Positions 7,132-15,689 of a stretch of 42,201 bases of DNA are shown piece by piece. The translations under genes and the position numbers were made by a program. Numbering within the stretch: position 1 is the stretch's first letter; each line of letters starts with the position of its first letter. The notes under the pieces were generated by a model. The model was given only the letters and a program-made list of their open reading frames with translations. It had not been told where the DNA came from and did no database searches. The DNA is from Candidatus Aristotella avistercoris. GTDB taxonomy: Bacteria; Bacillota; Clostridia; Oscillospirales; Ruminococcaceae. Location: NCBI GenBank assembly GCA_904397835.1, contig CAJFOV010000034.1:1-42201 (forward strand), in the 5' to 3' direction.

Positions 7132-7163
7132 ATTGTACCAAAAGATTGTGACGAAACTGTCAA
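7132..7163 (-). promoter_or_regulatory. Candidate minus-strand promoter reading into the array
   Basis: Extended -10 TGGTACAAT (-10 at 7132-7137). A perfect TTGACA lies at 7158-7163 but with a 20-bp spacer, longer than optimal. It would start transcription just downstream of the htrA stop codon and run through the hairpin array. Confidence 0.4.
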
Positions 7164-7189
7164 TAAACTACGAAATCCTTTGTGGAATT

Positions 7190-8443
7190 TTATGACGGAA
7201 CATGTTCCGCCAAGGTCAGGTTGAGAGTCATGGTCTGGCCGTCACGTACCACAGTGAAAGCCACGGAATCCCCCACCTGATAGTCTGCCAGAGCCGAGGT
7301 GATCTCACTGGAGCTGCTGACCGCGGTGCTCCCCACAGCGGTGATGCAATCCCCCACCTGGAAGCCTGCCGACTGGGCATTGGAGCCGTCAGGAACCTTG
7401 AGCACATAGGCGCCCAACCGATCCACCCGGTACATGAGGGCCTCCTGTGTGCTGGTGATGTCCACCAGGGTCATCTCCAGGTCGATGCGGCCCTTGACAT
7501 AGCCGTAGTTCATGAGCTGTTCCACCACGTCCCGCACGTCGTTGACCGGGATGGCAAATCCCAGGCCCTCCACATTGCTGCCAGAGGATTTGGCGACAAT
7601 CAGACCGATGAGCTGGCCGTTCAGATCAAACATACCGCCGCCGGAGTTGCCGGGGTTCACCGCCGCATCGGTTTGAAGCAGGTTCATGGTCTGCCCCTCC
7701 AGTTCAATCTCCCGATCCAAGGCGCTGACGGTACCCGTTGTGACCGTGCCGCCCAGGGAGCCCAGAGGATTTCCGATGACAATGGCTGTCTGACCCACAC
7801 GAAGAGTGGAAGAATCCCCCAACACCGCTGGGGTCAAGCCCGTGGCGTCAATTTTCAACAGGGCCACATCCGTCTCTTCATCGGTGCCAACCAGAGTGGC
7901 GGTGTAGCTCTCCCCGTTGCGCAGGGTCACTTGGATGGTATTGGCGCCCTCAATGACATGGTTGTTGGTGACGATGTATCCGTCTGCGGTGACGATGACA
8001 CCGCTGCCGGCGCCGCTCTCCACCCACTGCTGCATGAAGGAGCCGTAGGAGACGCTCTCGGTCCGGATCTCCACCACCGAATCTGCCACCTGGCTCACCA
8101 CATCCTCCACACTGCCGGTGGAGGTGCCAGTGGAGGTGTTTGTGGCGCCTGTTGTGGAGGAGCCGTTGACCAACTGGCTGGAGGAGGCGGAGTTGCCGCC
8201 GTCCTGCAGGTAGTTGCCCAGGTAGGCGCCGCCCACACCGCAGGCGAAGGAGACTGCCATACATCCGGCCACCAGACCGGCTACCCATTTGCGGGACCTC
8301 TTGGGGCCGTTGGTGTTGAGCCCCAGTTTCTCCGCATGTTCCGGCGGAACGCTGTACCACTGGACCCTGCGGGCGGACTCGTTGCCGCTGTCTTGGTTGA
8401 AATTCTGATTTATGTTAGCGTTGAATTGACTGTCGTCATACAT
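7190..8443 (-). CDS. HtrA/DegP-like membrane-anchored serine protease with PDZ domain
   Basis: A 417-residue trypsin-like protease for protein quality control at the cell surface. An N-terminal cytoplasmic tail (1-50) precedes one membrane anchor (about 53-75) and a Ser/Thr/Gly-rich linker (83-110). The protease domain carries His162 (TNNHVI), Asp192 (TDVALLKI) and Ser267 in NPGNSGGG. One PDZ domain fills residues from about 315 to the end. The size fits Gram-positive HtrA-type enzymes. The start at 8443 has AAAGGAGG eight bases upstream. It is encoded upstream of, and on the same strand as, a two-component system but separated by 1.3 kb. Regulation by that system, as CssRS controls htrA in Bacillus, is inference. 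Confidence 0.95.
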   Translation of the reverse strand: MYDDSQFNANINQNFNQDSGNESARRVQWYSVPPEHAEKLGLNTNGPKRSRKWVAGLVAGCMAVSFACGVGGAYLGNYLQDGGNSASSSQLVNGSSTTGATNTSTGTSTGSVEDVVSQVADSVVEIRTESVSYGSFMQQWVESGAGSGVIVTADGYIVTNNHVIEGANTIQVTLRNGESYTATLVGTDEETDVALLKIDATGLTPAVLGDSSTLRVGQTAIVIGNPLGSLGGTVTTGTVSALDREIELEGQTMNLLQTDAAVNPGNSGGGMFDLNGQLIGLIVAKSSGSNVEGLGFAIPVNDVRDVVEQLMNYGYVKGRIDLEMTLVDITSTQEALMYRVDRLGAYVLKVPDGSNAQSAGFQVGDCITAVGSTAVSSSSEITSALADYQVGDSVAFTVVRDGQTMTLNLTLAEHVPS

Positions 8444-8646
8444 ACGCGTGACCTCCTTTGGAACTTCTGGGCGTTCTCTTTGAACTGTCTATAGAATACC
8501 CTGCCAATGTGATGACTATATGAAGAGAACTTGATCTTTCCCCGAAATGATGTAAATAAACTGTGACCGCCCCCACAGTGGGCAGATCTGCCGCCAGACA
8601 TGTATCCAAACAGGAGATTTTCAACAGTCCAAAGTCAGCAAAACGC

Positions 8647-8673
8647 CCTGGAAAACGCGAGGTTTTCCAGGGC
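8647..8673 (-). terminator. Terminator of the cobalamin-regulated ECF operon
   Basis: Stem CCCTGGAAAAC with GTTTTCCAGGG, then CGTTTTGC on the minus strand, eight bases after the ecfS stop codon. Confidence 0.82.
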
Positions 8674-8680
8674 ACTTTTC

Positions 8681-9448
8681 TCATCTGGATGTGGGCGGAG
8701 TCTCCAACAGCCCATATTTGATTTGGACCCGCTCCAGTTTTTCCAAAATGGGCCGGGTCAACAGCAGCAGAAACAGGGCCGTGGAACCGGCGTGGACCAG
8801 ATCCATGGGGATGGCCACCACCACACTGGCCCAGAACATGCTCCATGTGACCTGTGGGGTCATCATCATCACCGCGCTCAGGTTCATCAGGGGGCCATAG
8901 ACCACCATGACGCCCACAAACCCCAGCAGGGATACCAGCACCAGCCAGAGCCTTTGGCCCCTTGCCGTGGTGGGACGCCTGCGCCCGTAAAAGAGCAGGC
9001 CAAACAGAAAGCCCAGGATGCCAAAGGAGAACATCTGCCAGGGGGTCCAGGGGCCCTGGCCAAAGAAAAAGTTGGACAGAAAGCCGGAGACCGCCCCTGT
9101 GAGAAAGCCCGCCTGGGGCCCCAGGGCGATGCCCGTGAGGATCACAATGGCGGTGATGGGTTTAAACTGGGGGAGCATGAAGAAGGCCACCCGGCTTGCC
9201 ACCGCCAGGGCGGACATGACCGCCAGGATCATCAGCTCCCTGGCCTGGGGGCGCCGCCGCTCAAAGACCAGCAGGAAGGGGACCATGGTGTAGAGGATCA
9301 GCAGCAGGCTGATGAAGTAATACTTGCGGTCATCCAAACAATAGACCCCAAAGAGGATGGTGCCCGGCATCACCAACAGCACCAGCAGGGCCGTCAGCAG
9401 GGTGCGCCTGCGCCGGGCACGGCGGGCTAGGGTTTGTTCCTGTTCCAT
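8681..9448 (-). CDS. ECF transporter S (substrate-binding) component, predicted corrinoid uptake
   Basis: A 255-residue integral membrane protein, mostly hydrophobic, with about six membrane segments and a basic N-terminus (RRARRRR). The middle region (ALAVASRVAFFMLPQFKPITAIVILTGIALGPQAGFLTGAVSGF) is the typical S-component pattern. The conserved FFFGQGPWTPWQM segment is common in ECF S proteins of Firmicutes. It would bind the vitamin and dock onto EcfT-EcfA. It is the last gene of the riboswitch operon and overlaps ecfA by 22 bases. Substrate assignment rests on the cobalamin riboswitch and the DUF4430 neighbour, not on the protein itself. Cobalt, other corrinoids or a B12 precursor remain possible. 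Confidence 0.85.
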   Translation of the reverse strand: MEQEQTLARRARRRRTLLTALLVLLVMPGTILFGVYCLDDRKYYFISLLLILYTMVPFLLVFERRRPQARELMILAVMSALAVASRVAFFMLPQFKPITAIVILTGIALGPQAGFLTGAVSGFLSNFFFGQGPWTPWQMFSFGILGFLFGLLFYGRRRPTTARGQRLWLVLVSLLGFVGVMVVYGPLMNLSAVMMMTPQVTWSMFWASVVVAIPMDLVHAGSTALFLLLLTRPILEKLERVQIKYGLLETPPTSR

Positions 9449-11094
9449 TGTTCAATCACATCCTCGTTGGTAATGGCGGTGGGAAAGCGGTGGCGCGCCA
9501 TGCGGTTGGCCGCCGTGGTGTAGAAGCTGTTGCCGGAGAAAAAAGCCCTGGGGGTGTTCTCTGTCACCACACTCCCCTGGAAAAACAGGGCCACCCGGTG
9601 GGCGTACCGGGCACAGAACTCAATGTCGTGGGAGACCATGAGGATGGTGACCCCCTGGTCCAACAGATCCTGGCAGATGGCGGCCAGGGTCTGCTTCATG
9701 TGGCCATCCAGGCCCTTGGTGGGCTCATCCATCAAAAGGATCTTCGGCTCCAGCAGCAGGACCTTTGCCAGGGCGGCCCGCTGCTGCTCCCCGCCGGACA
9801 GGTCATAGGGGTGCATCTCCAGCAGGTCCTGCAGCTGCAGGCGGCGGGCCATCTCCAGCACCCGCTTCTCCCGCTCCTGATGGGGGATGCCCCGGCCCTT
9901 TAAAATCTCCTCCAGATCCAGCTTGACCGTCTTTTTCACAAAGAGGGTCTGGGGGTTCTGGGGCAGCACCCCCATCATCCCCTGAAACAGCTCCCGGTTG
10001 GCGTAGCGGGAGATCTCCTTGCCAAAGAGGGTGATCTTGCCCCGGTAGGGGCGCTGGATGCCGCTGATAAGGGAGAGGGCGGTGGTCTTCCCCGTGCCGT
10101 TGCCCCCCACAATGCAGGTGAAACGGCCCTTGGGGATGGTCAGGGACAGGTCCCGGATCACATCCTCGCCGTGGCGCTCATAGCGGAACCAGACCTCCTT
10201 GAGGACCACCGCCGCCTCGCCCCTGTCCGGCTCCGGCCCTGGGAGCTCCTGCCGGGGCAGGGGCTGGGGGAAGGCACGGGTGATCCACTCCCTGCCCTCC
10301 CGCACGGTGAGGGGGCAGGGGTCGCTGCTCTGGACCCCGGCATAGATCTGCATTGGGGCGGGCATGGCCAGGAACATATCACTGTTCAGCGTCTTCAGCG
10401 CCTTCCCCACCTGGCGGGGCGTCCCCTGGCAGAGGATGGCCCCCGCCTCCAGCACCACCACCCGGTCCGCCATGGGGAGCACCTCCTCCAGGCGGTGCTC
10501 CGAGAGGATCACCGTGGTGCCCAGCTCCCGGTTGATCCGCAGCACCGTCTGGAGAAACTCCGAGGCGGCAATGGGGTCCAGCTGGCTGGTGGGTTCATCT
10601 AAAATCAGCACATCCGGCTGCATGGCCATGATGGAGGCCAGGTTCAGCAGCTGCTTTTGGCCGCCGGAGAGCTCGGTCACCGATTTTTCAAACCACCCCT
10701 GGATGCCAAAGAAGCTGGCCATCTCCGCCACCCGCAGACGGATGGTGGGGGGATCCATCCCCAGGCTCTCCAGGCCAAAGGCCAGCTCGTGCCAGACCTT
10801 GTCGGTGACAATTTGATTTTCCGGGTCCTGGAGCACATAGCCGATGCGGGCGCTCTGGGTGCGCTGATCCACCTGCTGCAGGGGAACCCCATCCAGCAGG
10901 ATCTCCCCGGAGCGCCTGCCGTGGGGTGTCAGCACGGTCTTCAGGTGCCGCAGCAGGGTGCTCTTGCCGCAGCCGGACTTGCCGCACAGCACCAGGAACT
11001 CCCCCTCCCCCACCGTCAGGCTCACCTCCCGCAGGGCAGGGATCTCCCGCTGGGGGTAGGTAAAGGTCAGGCTTTGCAGCGCAATCGATGCCAT
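9427..11094 (-). CDS. ECF transporter energizing ATPase, fused A-A' double-domain protein
   Basis: A 555-residue cytoplasmic ABC ATPase with two complete nucleotide-binding domains in one chain. Domain 1: Walker A GKSGCGKS (38-45), Q loop VLQDPENQ, signature ELSGGQKQ (141-148), Walker B LILDEPTSQLD. Domain 2, from about 290: Walker A GGNGTGKTT, signature DLSGGEQQR, Walker B LLMDEPTKGLD. Most ECF systems use two separate proteins, EcfA and EcfA', so this is a fusion, a form known in some vitamin systems. ATP hydrolysis drives substrate release from the S component. The start at 11094 follows GGAGG by eight bases and overlaps ecfT by 28 bases, so the genes are tightly coupled. Confidence 0.94.
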   Translation of the reverse strand: MASIALQSLTFTYPQREIPALREVSLTVGEGEFLVLCGKSGCGKSTLLRHLKTVLTPHGRRSGEILLDGVPLQQVDQRTQSARIGYVLQDPENQIVTDKVWHELAFGLESLGMDPPTIRLRVAEMASFFGIQGWFEKSVTELSGGQKQLLNLASIMAMQPDVLILDEPTSQLDPIAASEFLQTVLRINRELGTTVILSEHRLEEVLPMADRVVVLEAGAILCQGTPRQVGKALKTLNSDMFLAMPAPMQIYAGVQSSDPCPLTVREGREWITRAFPQPLPRQELPGPEPDRGEAAVVLKEVWFRYERHGEDVIRDLSLTIPKGRFTCIVGGNGTGKTTALSLISGIQRPYRGKITLFGKEISRYANRELFQGMMGVLPQNPQTLFVKKTVKLDLEEILKGRGIPHQEREKRVLEMARRLQLQDLLEMHPYDLSGGEQQRAALAKVLLLEPKILLMDEPTKGLDGHMKQTLAAICQDLLDQGVTILMVSHDIEFCARYAHRVALFFQGSVVTENTPRAFFSGNSFYTTAANRMARHRFPTAITNEDVIEQWNRNKP

Positions 11095-11978
11095 TTGTAC
11101 GCCTCCAATCCTTCCAAAATAAGGGGCAGCAGACAGAGGGCCCCATAGGCCAGATAGACCACAGCGCTCCACCAGGAGAGGGGTTTTACCACGATCCGTG
11201 GGAAGTAGAGGATGTCATTCTCCCCTGTGGCGGCCCCCAGGAGCACCACCGCCACCAGCCCCAGGAGCACCAGCAGGACACACCGGTCCCTGGAGTCAAA
11301 CCGGTACAAGGAGAAGCTGGTGCGTCCCTTGAGACCAAAGCCCCTGGCGCGCATGGAGTCCGCCGTCTCAATGGCGTTCTCCAGGGCCCAGGTGACAAGG
11401 ATGGAGAGGATGGTCATGCCGTTGCGCAGTTTTTGCACCAGGTTCCCGTTGGAGGCATCCCGCCCCACACACTTCTGCCCGTTGGAGATGACTCTGGCCT
11501 GGGCCTGAAAGCGGGGCACAAACCGCAGGGCCATGGACAGCACCAGGGACAGGGCCGGAATCACCCGGCCAAAGAGGTAGAGGAACTTGTCACTGGTCAT
11601 GACCACGCCGTAGCAGGAGAACCAGCTGGCCACGGAGAAGAGCATCACAGCGGCGGCAAGGCCGTAGGCGATGGACTCCCAGGTCAGGGGGTTGTTGTTG
11701 ACATACAGCAGGATGGTGACCCCCTGGTGGTTGAAAAGGGGGTTGACCAGGGCCATGAGAAGGATGGACGGGACCAGCCCCCACAAATAGAACCTGGCGG
11801 TGCGCTCCCCTTTGAGGAGGATGGCATAGGCCACGCTCCCCACCAGGGAGATCCCCAAAAACACCGGATGCAAAAAGAACATGCCGCAGAGCATCACCGA
11901 GGCAAAATAAAAAAAGTTGATCGCCGGGTGGCAGGTGGAAAAGACATCCCGATACCCGGTTCTAGTTCTTCTGGCCAT
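11067..11978 (-). CDS. ECF transporter T component (EcfT)
   Basis: A 303-residue membrane scaffold that couples the ATPases to the S component. Hydrophobic segments lie near 20-55, 64-80, 103-125, 130-152, 222-240 and 262-285. The cytoplasmic coupling region carries RFVPRFQAQARV and the hallmark Ala-Arg-Gly in SMRARGFG (211-213), which contacts the ATPases. Length is slightly above the usual 250-270 residues. It overlaps the DUF4430 gene by 17 bases and ecfA by 28, consistent with translation as one unit. Confidence 0.92.
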   Translation of the reverse strand: MARRTRTGYRDVFSTCHPAINFFYFASVMLCGMFFLHPVFLGISLVGSVAYAILLKGERTARFYLWGLVPSILLMALVNPLFNHQGVTILLYVNNNPLTWESIAYGLAAAVMLFSVASWFSCYGVVMTSDKFLYLFGRVIPALSLVLSMALRFVPRFQAQARVISNGQKCVGRDASNGNLVQKLRNGMTILSILVTWALENAIETADSMRARGFGLKGRTSFSLYRFDSRDRCVLLVLLGLVAVVLLGAATGENDILYFPRIVVKPLSWWSAVVYLAYGALCLLPLILEGLEAYKWHRLRCKA

Positions 11979-12750
11979 TTTCTAACCAATCCACCCCCAG
12001 ATCCCTGCCCAGGTCGCAGGTGTAGTTCCATTGGATCACGTCCCCGTCCTGCAGCAGGTAGCGGCTGCACCCGTAGTTGGGGTACCAGCCGTTGACACAG
12101 TACATCCATCCGCTCAGCTCCCCGCAGTCGAACTCATAGATGTTGTGGATGCCCTCTATGTAGTTGCTGTTGTAGAGGGGCGTCTCTGTAAACTCCATGT
12201 GGATGCGGTTTTTCCGGGTCTCCCGCAGGAGCACGTCAAAGACCGACTCCCCCTCATAGAATGTCACCTGGCGGGTGCTGTAGATGATGCCGTCCGCCGG
12301 GAGAACCGAGAGCTTCTCCTTGTTGAACTGGTCCATGTGGTCCAGAATGGTGTCGCACCGGATGGTCAGGGTGCAGGTGAGCTTGGTGTTCTCATCCACC
12401 TCTGTGTCCTGCGGCTCCTGGGGCTGTGGCTTCCCCTCGGGCACAGGGTCCGTCTGGTACTGGTCCTTCTCCCCGCTGGCGCCATTCGCGTTTCCACTGC
12501 CCGTCTGCCCCCCTGAGGCGGCATCCGACTGGGAGCTGCCAGAGGCCGCGTCTGATGCCTGGGAGCCATCCTGTTCCGATGTGTCGGCATTCTCTTCCAG
12601 GATGGAGGAGCCCCCCTCTCCACTGATTTGGGAGGACTGGGTGGCCCCGCCGCTGGCCAAATCCTCTGGCCGCTCAACGGTACATCCCCCCAGGCACAGC
12701 CCCACCGCCAGGACAAGGGCCAGCAGCCCCTTGCGCCAATTCCGTTTCAT
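11962..12750 (-). CDS. DUF4430 lipoprotein, predicted extracellular corrinoid-binding partner
   Basis: A 262-residue exported lipoprotein. A signal peptide ends in the lipobox LCLGGC, giving a lipid-anchored Cys at about residue 23. A long low-complexity Ser/Gly/Asp/Gln linker (about 25-125) then leads to a C-terminal DUF4430 domain with GELSGWMYCVNGWYPNYG and LQDGDVIQWNYT. DUF4430 is structurally related to the C-terminal domain of transcobalamin and intrinsic factor. That relation, plus the riboswitch and the ECF genes, makes a role in capturing corrinoid outside the membrane plausible (inference). The start at 12750 has AAGGGGG before it; the frame is open 12 codons further upstream without a ribosome-binding site. 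A G/C-rich hairpin at 12774-12806 precedes the gene. Confidence 0.9.
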   Translation of the reverse strand: MKRNWRKGLLALVLAVGLCLGGCTVERPEDLASGGATQSSQISGEGGSSILEENADTSEQDGSQASDAASGSSQSDAASGGQTGSGNANGASGEKDQYQTDPVPEGKPQPQEPQDTEVDENTKLTCTLTIRCDTILDHMDQFNKEKLSVLPADGIIYSTRQVTFYEGESVFDVLLRETRKNRIHMEFTETPLYNSNYIEGIHNIYEFDCGELSGWMYCVNGWYPNYGCSRYLLQDGDVIQWNYTCDLGRDLGVDWLENGQKN

Positions 12751-12773
12751 CCAAATCCCCCTTTGACGGATGC

Positions 12774-12806
12774 GAGGGCGGCCCAATCCATCGGCCGGAC
12801 CGCCCT
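12774..12806 (-). other. Intercistronic hairpin between the propeller and DUF4430 genes
   Basis: AGGGCGG paired with CCGCCCT, with an inner CGGCC/GGGCCG, lies in the 103-base gap. There is no T run, so RNA stabilisation or processing is more likely than termination. Confidence 0.4.
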
Positions 12807-12853
12807 ACACTCCCTGTTAAACTGTGTGGAACCGCTGCTCTCCTTGCGCGGGG

Positions 12854-15493
12854 TTACCGTACCCTTCTGCGCAGGATCAGGGCCGCGCCGGCGCTGAACA
12901 GGGCCAGCAGGGCCAGCCCCCCAAGGGGCAGGCTGTCTCCAGTGGAGATGTTGCCGTCCGCTGTGCCGCCGGTCAAGCCGGTGGAGAGGAAGTATTCCCC
13001 ACCCTGCTCCAGGGTAAAGGTGGCCACACCGCCCTGTACCGTCACCTTCTGCACCAGTGTCGCCCTCTGGGCCTCCCCATCAAAGGCGTACAGGCCATAG
13101 ACGCCGTCTGCCAGATCCACAGGGATCCGCACCGTCAGAGCCGCCGGGAGGGCGCCCGACTGGGCAAAGCGCAGGGCCAGGGGGTTCACAGCCAGGCTCT
13201 CCAGCACAGACTGGTTCCCGCTGCCCAGGGAGAGATCAAAGTTCAGGTCCCCCAAATTGGTGAGTTTAGAGGGGTCAAAGGTCACCTCATAGGCGGTTCC
13301 GTCGGCTGTGACTCCCGCCACGGTGTAGCTGCTCTGATCCTGGATCAGCTCCAGCAGCTCGCCGGAGAGGACATTCTTCTGGAGCTTTTCCAGCACCCGC
13401 TGGGCGTAGAACAGGTCCTCCCGGTTGGTGACCAGGGCTTGATCCGCCTGGTGCAAGGCATTGTACCGCTGGGCCAGTGCATCCACCATCTCCTGATCAT
13501 CCCTTGTGAGGGCCATGGGCAGGATCTGATCCCAAATATCCTGATTGAGATTATGGATCTCCTCCCCCAGGGCGGCAAGGTGCTCATAGGCCTTCACCAG
13601 GGTCTCCCCGTTGGTGACCAGGGCCTGTCCCGCCTCGCCCAGGGCGGTGTACTGGCCGTACAGGGCCTGCACCTGGGCAAAATCCTGGGCGTAGGTCATC
13701 TCCTCCAGCGCCTTGAGCCCCTGGATGGACTGGGTCAAATCCTGGGCATTCTGCGCCAGACGCAGGGCGGCAATCTGTTCCACGGCCTGGGCCAGCACCT
13801 CATAGTTGGTCACCTGGGCCTTGGCGCTCTCGCTCAGGGCATTGTACCGGGTGAGCAGTCCGTTGACCTGATCCTCCTGGGCCAGGGTCAGGCTGTCCAA
13901 ATCCAACTGGCCAATCTCCTGAATCAGGCTCTGGACCTGGGCGGCCTTGCTCTGCAGGTCCGCCATCCGCTCCACCAGGGCGGTGAGCTTGTCCCCATTG
14001 GAGACCTGGGCCTGCTGAGAGGGCTCCAGGGCGTCGAAGCGCTCCTTGGCCCGCTGCAGGTCATACTGTTCCAACAGGGTCAGATCCTCCACTTCTGGCA
14101 GGCAGGCGATGGCATTTTCTACATCCTGCACCGTGTACACGCCATCCTCCGGGTTCTTCCAGCCGAAGCAAAAGAGGTTCCCCGAGTCGTTGTAGCAGTA
14201 GAGGGTGCCATCGGAGAAGGCGGTCACATTGGAGGTGGTGTACTGCAATGTGCTGGGGGCGATGAGCTTGGTCAGGGTGCCTGGGTTTGCGGCATTGTTG
14301 TTCTGGCTATCTGAGAGAACATAGATGCCGTTGTCCTTGCGGTCATACTGCATAAAGTAGACATAGACCTGGTAGCCGTTCTCCGGGGTGGCATAGGCGG
14401 TGGTGATGATGGGGCTGGTCTGGGTCCCCAGATCCACCTGATAGAGGATCTCCAGGGTCTCGGCGTCCAGCACGCTCACCTTGCCCTCGGAGCCCTGGCC
14501 CCCGTTGCCCACATAGACCCGACCCCGGTAGACCGCCGGGCTGGAGGTGACGTTGCGCTCCAGCTTGGTCTCCAGGTAGGAGTCACGGTCAAAGGTGCCG
14601 TCGGCGTTGATCTTGATGGAGTAGATGCTGCCCGTATCCCGGGCGGTGAGGAACACCCGCTGGGTGTAGGGGTCATAGCAGGCGGTGGAGCGGAACATGG
14701 CCCCCGTGGCATCCGGCACCACAAAGCGGTCATAGACCACATCCGCTGTCAAGCTGTGGGAGACAATCTCGCCAGAGTCCCCGGCAAACACCAGGGCGTT
14801 GCCGGCAATGGCGGCGCCGGCCCAGTAGTAGCCGGTTTGATCGGTGTTCTCCGGCCGGTAGGTCCAGGCAAAGGCGCGGGGCTCGTCGGGGGTGGTGTTC
14901 TCATCCACCGCTGTGGAGATGGCCACATAGGAGCCGTCTGTGCCGTTGCCCATGTCGTTGCCGCAGTAGACATAGCCGTTGTGGTAGATCACCGGGCAGA
15001 GGGCCTGGGACCAGGAGTGGTCGCTGGGGAACTTTTGGGAGATCCAGAGCAGTTCCAGGGTGTCTGCGTCATAGGAGTACAGATACACCCCGTCGCTCCC
15101 CTCCACTGGGACAAAGATCTGCCCATCCCCATAGGCAATCTGGCAGAAATATTGGCCCGTGGAGGGCAGTTCCGCCTGGGCCACCACCTCTTTGCCGCCT
15201 TTGGCCAGCTTGTAGAGGGTCTTCTGCGCGGTGGAGCCCAGGTACCAGTAGTCCCCCACCTCAATGGGGGTTCCGGCACTGTTGCCCCAGCCGGCGGCGG
15301 TTTTCCAGGCCCATTTTTCTTCAATCTGGTCGGCGCTGATGGGCAGCTTTGCGTCGGTGACGCCGGGCTGGTAGGTGTTGCCCATCATCTGGGTCCAATC
15401 CTGGGCGGATGCCGGCAGAACCACAGCCCCCAGGGCCATGGTCAGCGCCAGCAGCAGAGCCAGGGCGGACCTGGTTTTTGTCTTGTACTTCAC
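12854..15493 (-). CDS. Exported PQQ-like beta-propeller protein with helical repeats and cell-surface anchor
   Basis: An 879-residue surface protein and first gene of the riboswitch operon. Signal peptide 1-30 ends in PASAQD. Residues about 35-445 form a PQQ/WD-like beta-propeller with recurring strands such as YWYLGSTAQKTLYKLAKGG and VYVGNGGQGSEGKVSVLDAE. Residues about 450-690 hold four helical repeats with the consensus RYNALSESAKAQVTNYEVL. A beta-rich domain (700-840) follows. The end is SLPLGG, a hydrophobic stretch and RRRVR, resembling a sortase-type sorting signal, though LPLGG is not canonical LPxTG. There is no PQQ-enzyme catalytic signature. The start is GTG at 15493 with GGAGGG upstream. 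By analogy with BtuG it may bind corrinoid; this is inference. Confidence 0.88.
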   Translation of the reverse strand: MKYKTKTRSALALLLALTMALGAVVLPASAQDWTQMMGNTYQPGVTDAKLPISADQIEEKWAWKTAAGWGNSAGTPIEVGDYWYLGSTAQKTLYKLAKGGKEVVAQAELPSTGQYFCQIAYGDGQIFVPVEGSDGVYLYSYDADTLELLWISQKFPSDHSWSQALCPVIYHNGYVYCGNDMGNGTDGSYVAISTAVDENTTPDEPRAFAWTYRPENTDQTGYYWAGAAIAGNALVFAGDSGEIVSHSLTADVVYDRFVVPDATGAMFRSTACYDPYTQRVFLTARDTGSIYSIKINADGTFDRDSYLETKLERNVTSSPAVYRGRVYVGNGGQGSEGKVSVLDAETLEILYQVDLGTQTSPIITTAYATPENGYQVYVYFMQYDRKDNGIYVLSDSQNNNAANPGTLTKLIAPSTLQYTTSNVTAFSDGTLYCYNDSGNLFCFGWKNPEDGVYTVQDVENAIACLPEVEDLTLLEQYDLQRAKERFDALEPSQQAQVSNGDKLTALVERMADLQSKAAQVQSLIQEIGQLDLDSLTLAQEDQVNGLLTRYNALSESAKAQVTNYEVLAQAVEQIAALRLAQNAQDLTQSIQGLKALEEMTYAQDFAQVQALYGQYTALGEAGQALVTNGETLVKAYEHLAALGEEIHNLNQDIWDQILPMALTRDDQEMVDALAQRYNALHQADQALVTNREDLFYAQRVLEKLQKNVLSGELLELIQDQSSYTVAGVTADGTAYEVTFDPSKLTNLGDLNFDLSLGSGNQSVLESLAVNPLALRFAQSGALPAALTVRIPVDLADGVYGLYAFDGEAQRATLVQKVTVQGGVATFTLEQGGEYFLSTGLTGGTADGNISTGDSLPLGGLALLALFSAGAALILRRRVR

Positions 15494-15571
15494 GTTGCAA
15501 TCCCTCCGATTGTCGGTTCCGACAGGGGGTTGCGGCCGCAGAAGGGCCCTATATTCTCCAGTGCCTGCAAC

Positions 15572-15598
15572 AAAAAAGGGAGCCCTTTGGCGGCTCCC
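15572..15598 (-). terminator. Riboswitch-controlled attenuator before the propeller gene
   Basis: GGGAGCC/GGCTCCC stem followed by TTTTTTG on the minus strand, about 80 bases before the start codon. Between it and the riboswitch, CTTGCAGGTCTCT (complement of 15621-15633) can pair with the B12-box sequence GGAGACCTGC, an obvious alternative (antiterminating) pairing. Confidence 0.87.
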
Positions 15599-15689
15599 TC
15601 TTCTTGCGCAACACAGTGGAAGAGACCTGCAAGCGATCCCCTCTGCTGCACAACCACTCTCCCGCCGAAAGTGTTGTGTAACGGATCAT

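Noticed and set aside
7202-8494. Long plus-strand open frame opposite htrA
   Set aside because: It mirrors the protease gene; the His- and Gly-rich translation has no family features.
12824-14314. Long plus-strand open frame opposite the propeller gene
   Set aside because: It is an antisense shadow of the helical-repeat region; its Leu/Gly-rich translation reflects the complement of those repeats.
12854-15493. PQQ-dependent dehydrogenase
   Set aside because: The propeller lacks the PQQ-binding Cys-Cys and catalytic Asp region and has a surface-anchor C-terminus; only the propeller fold is shared.
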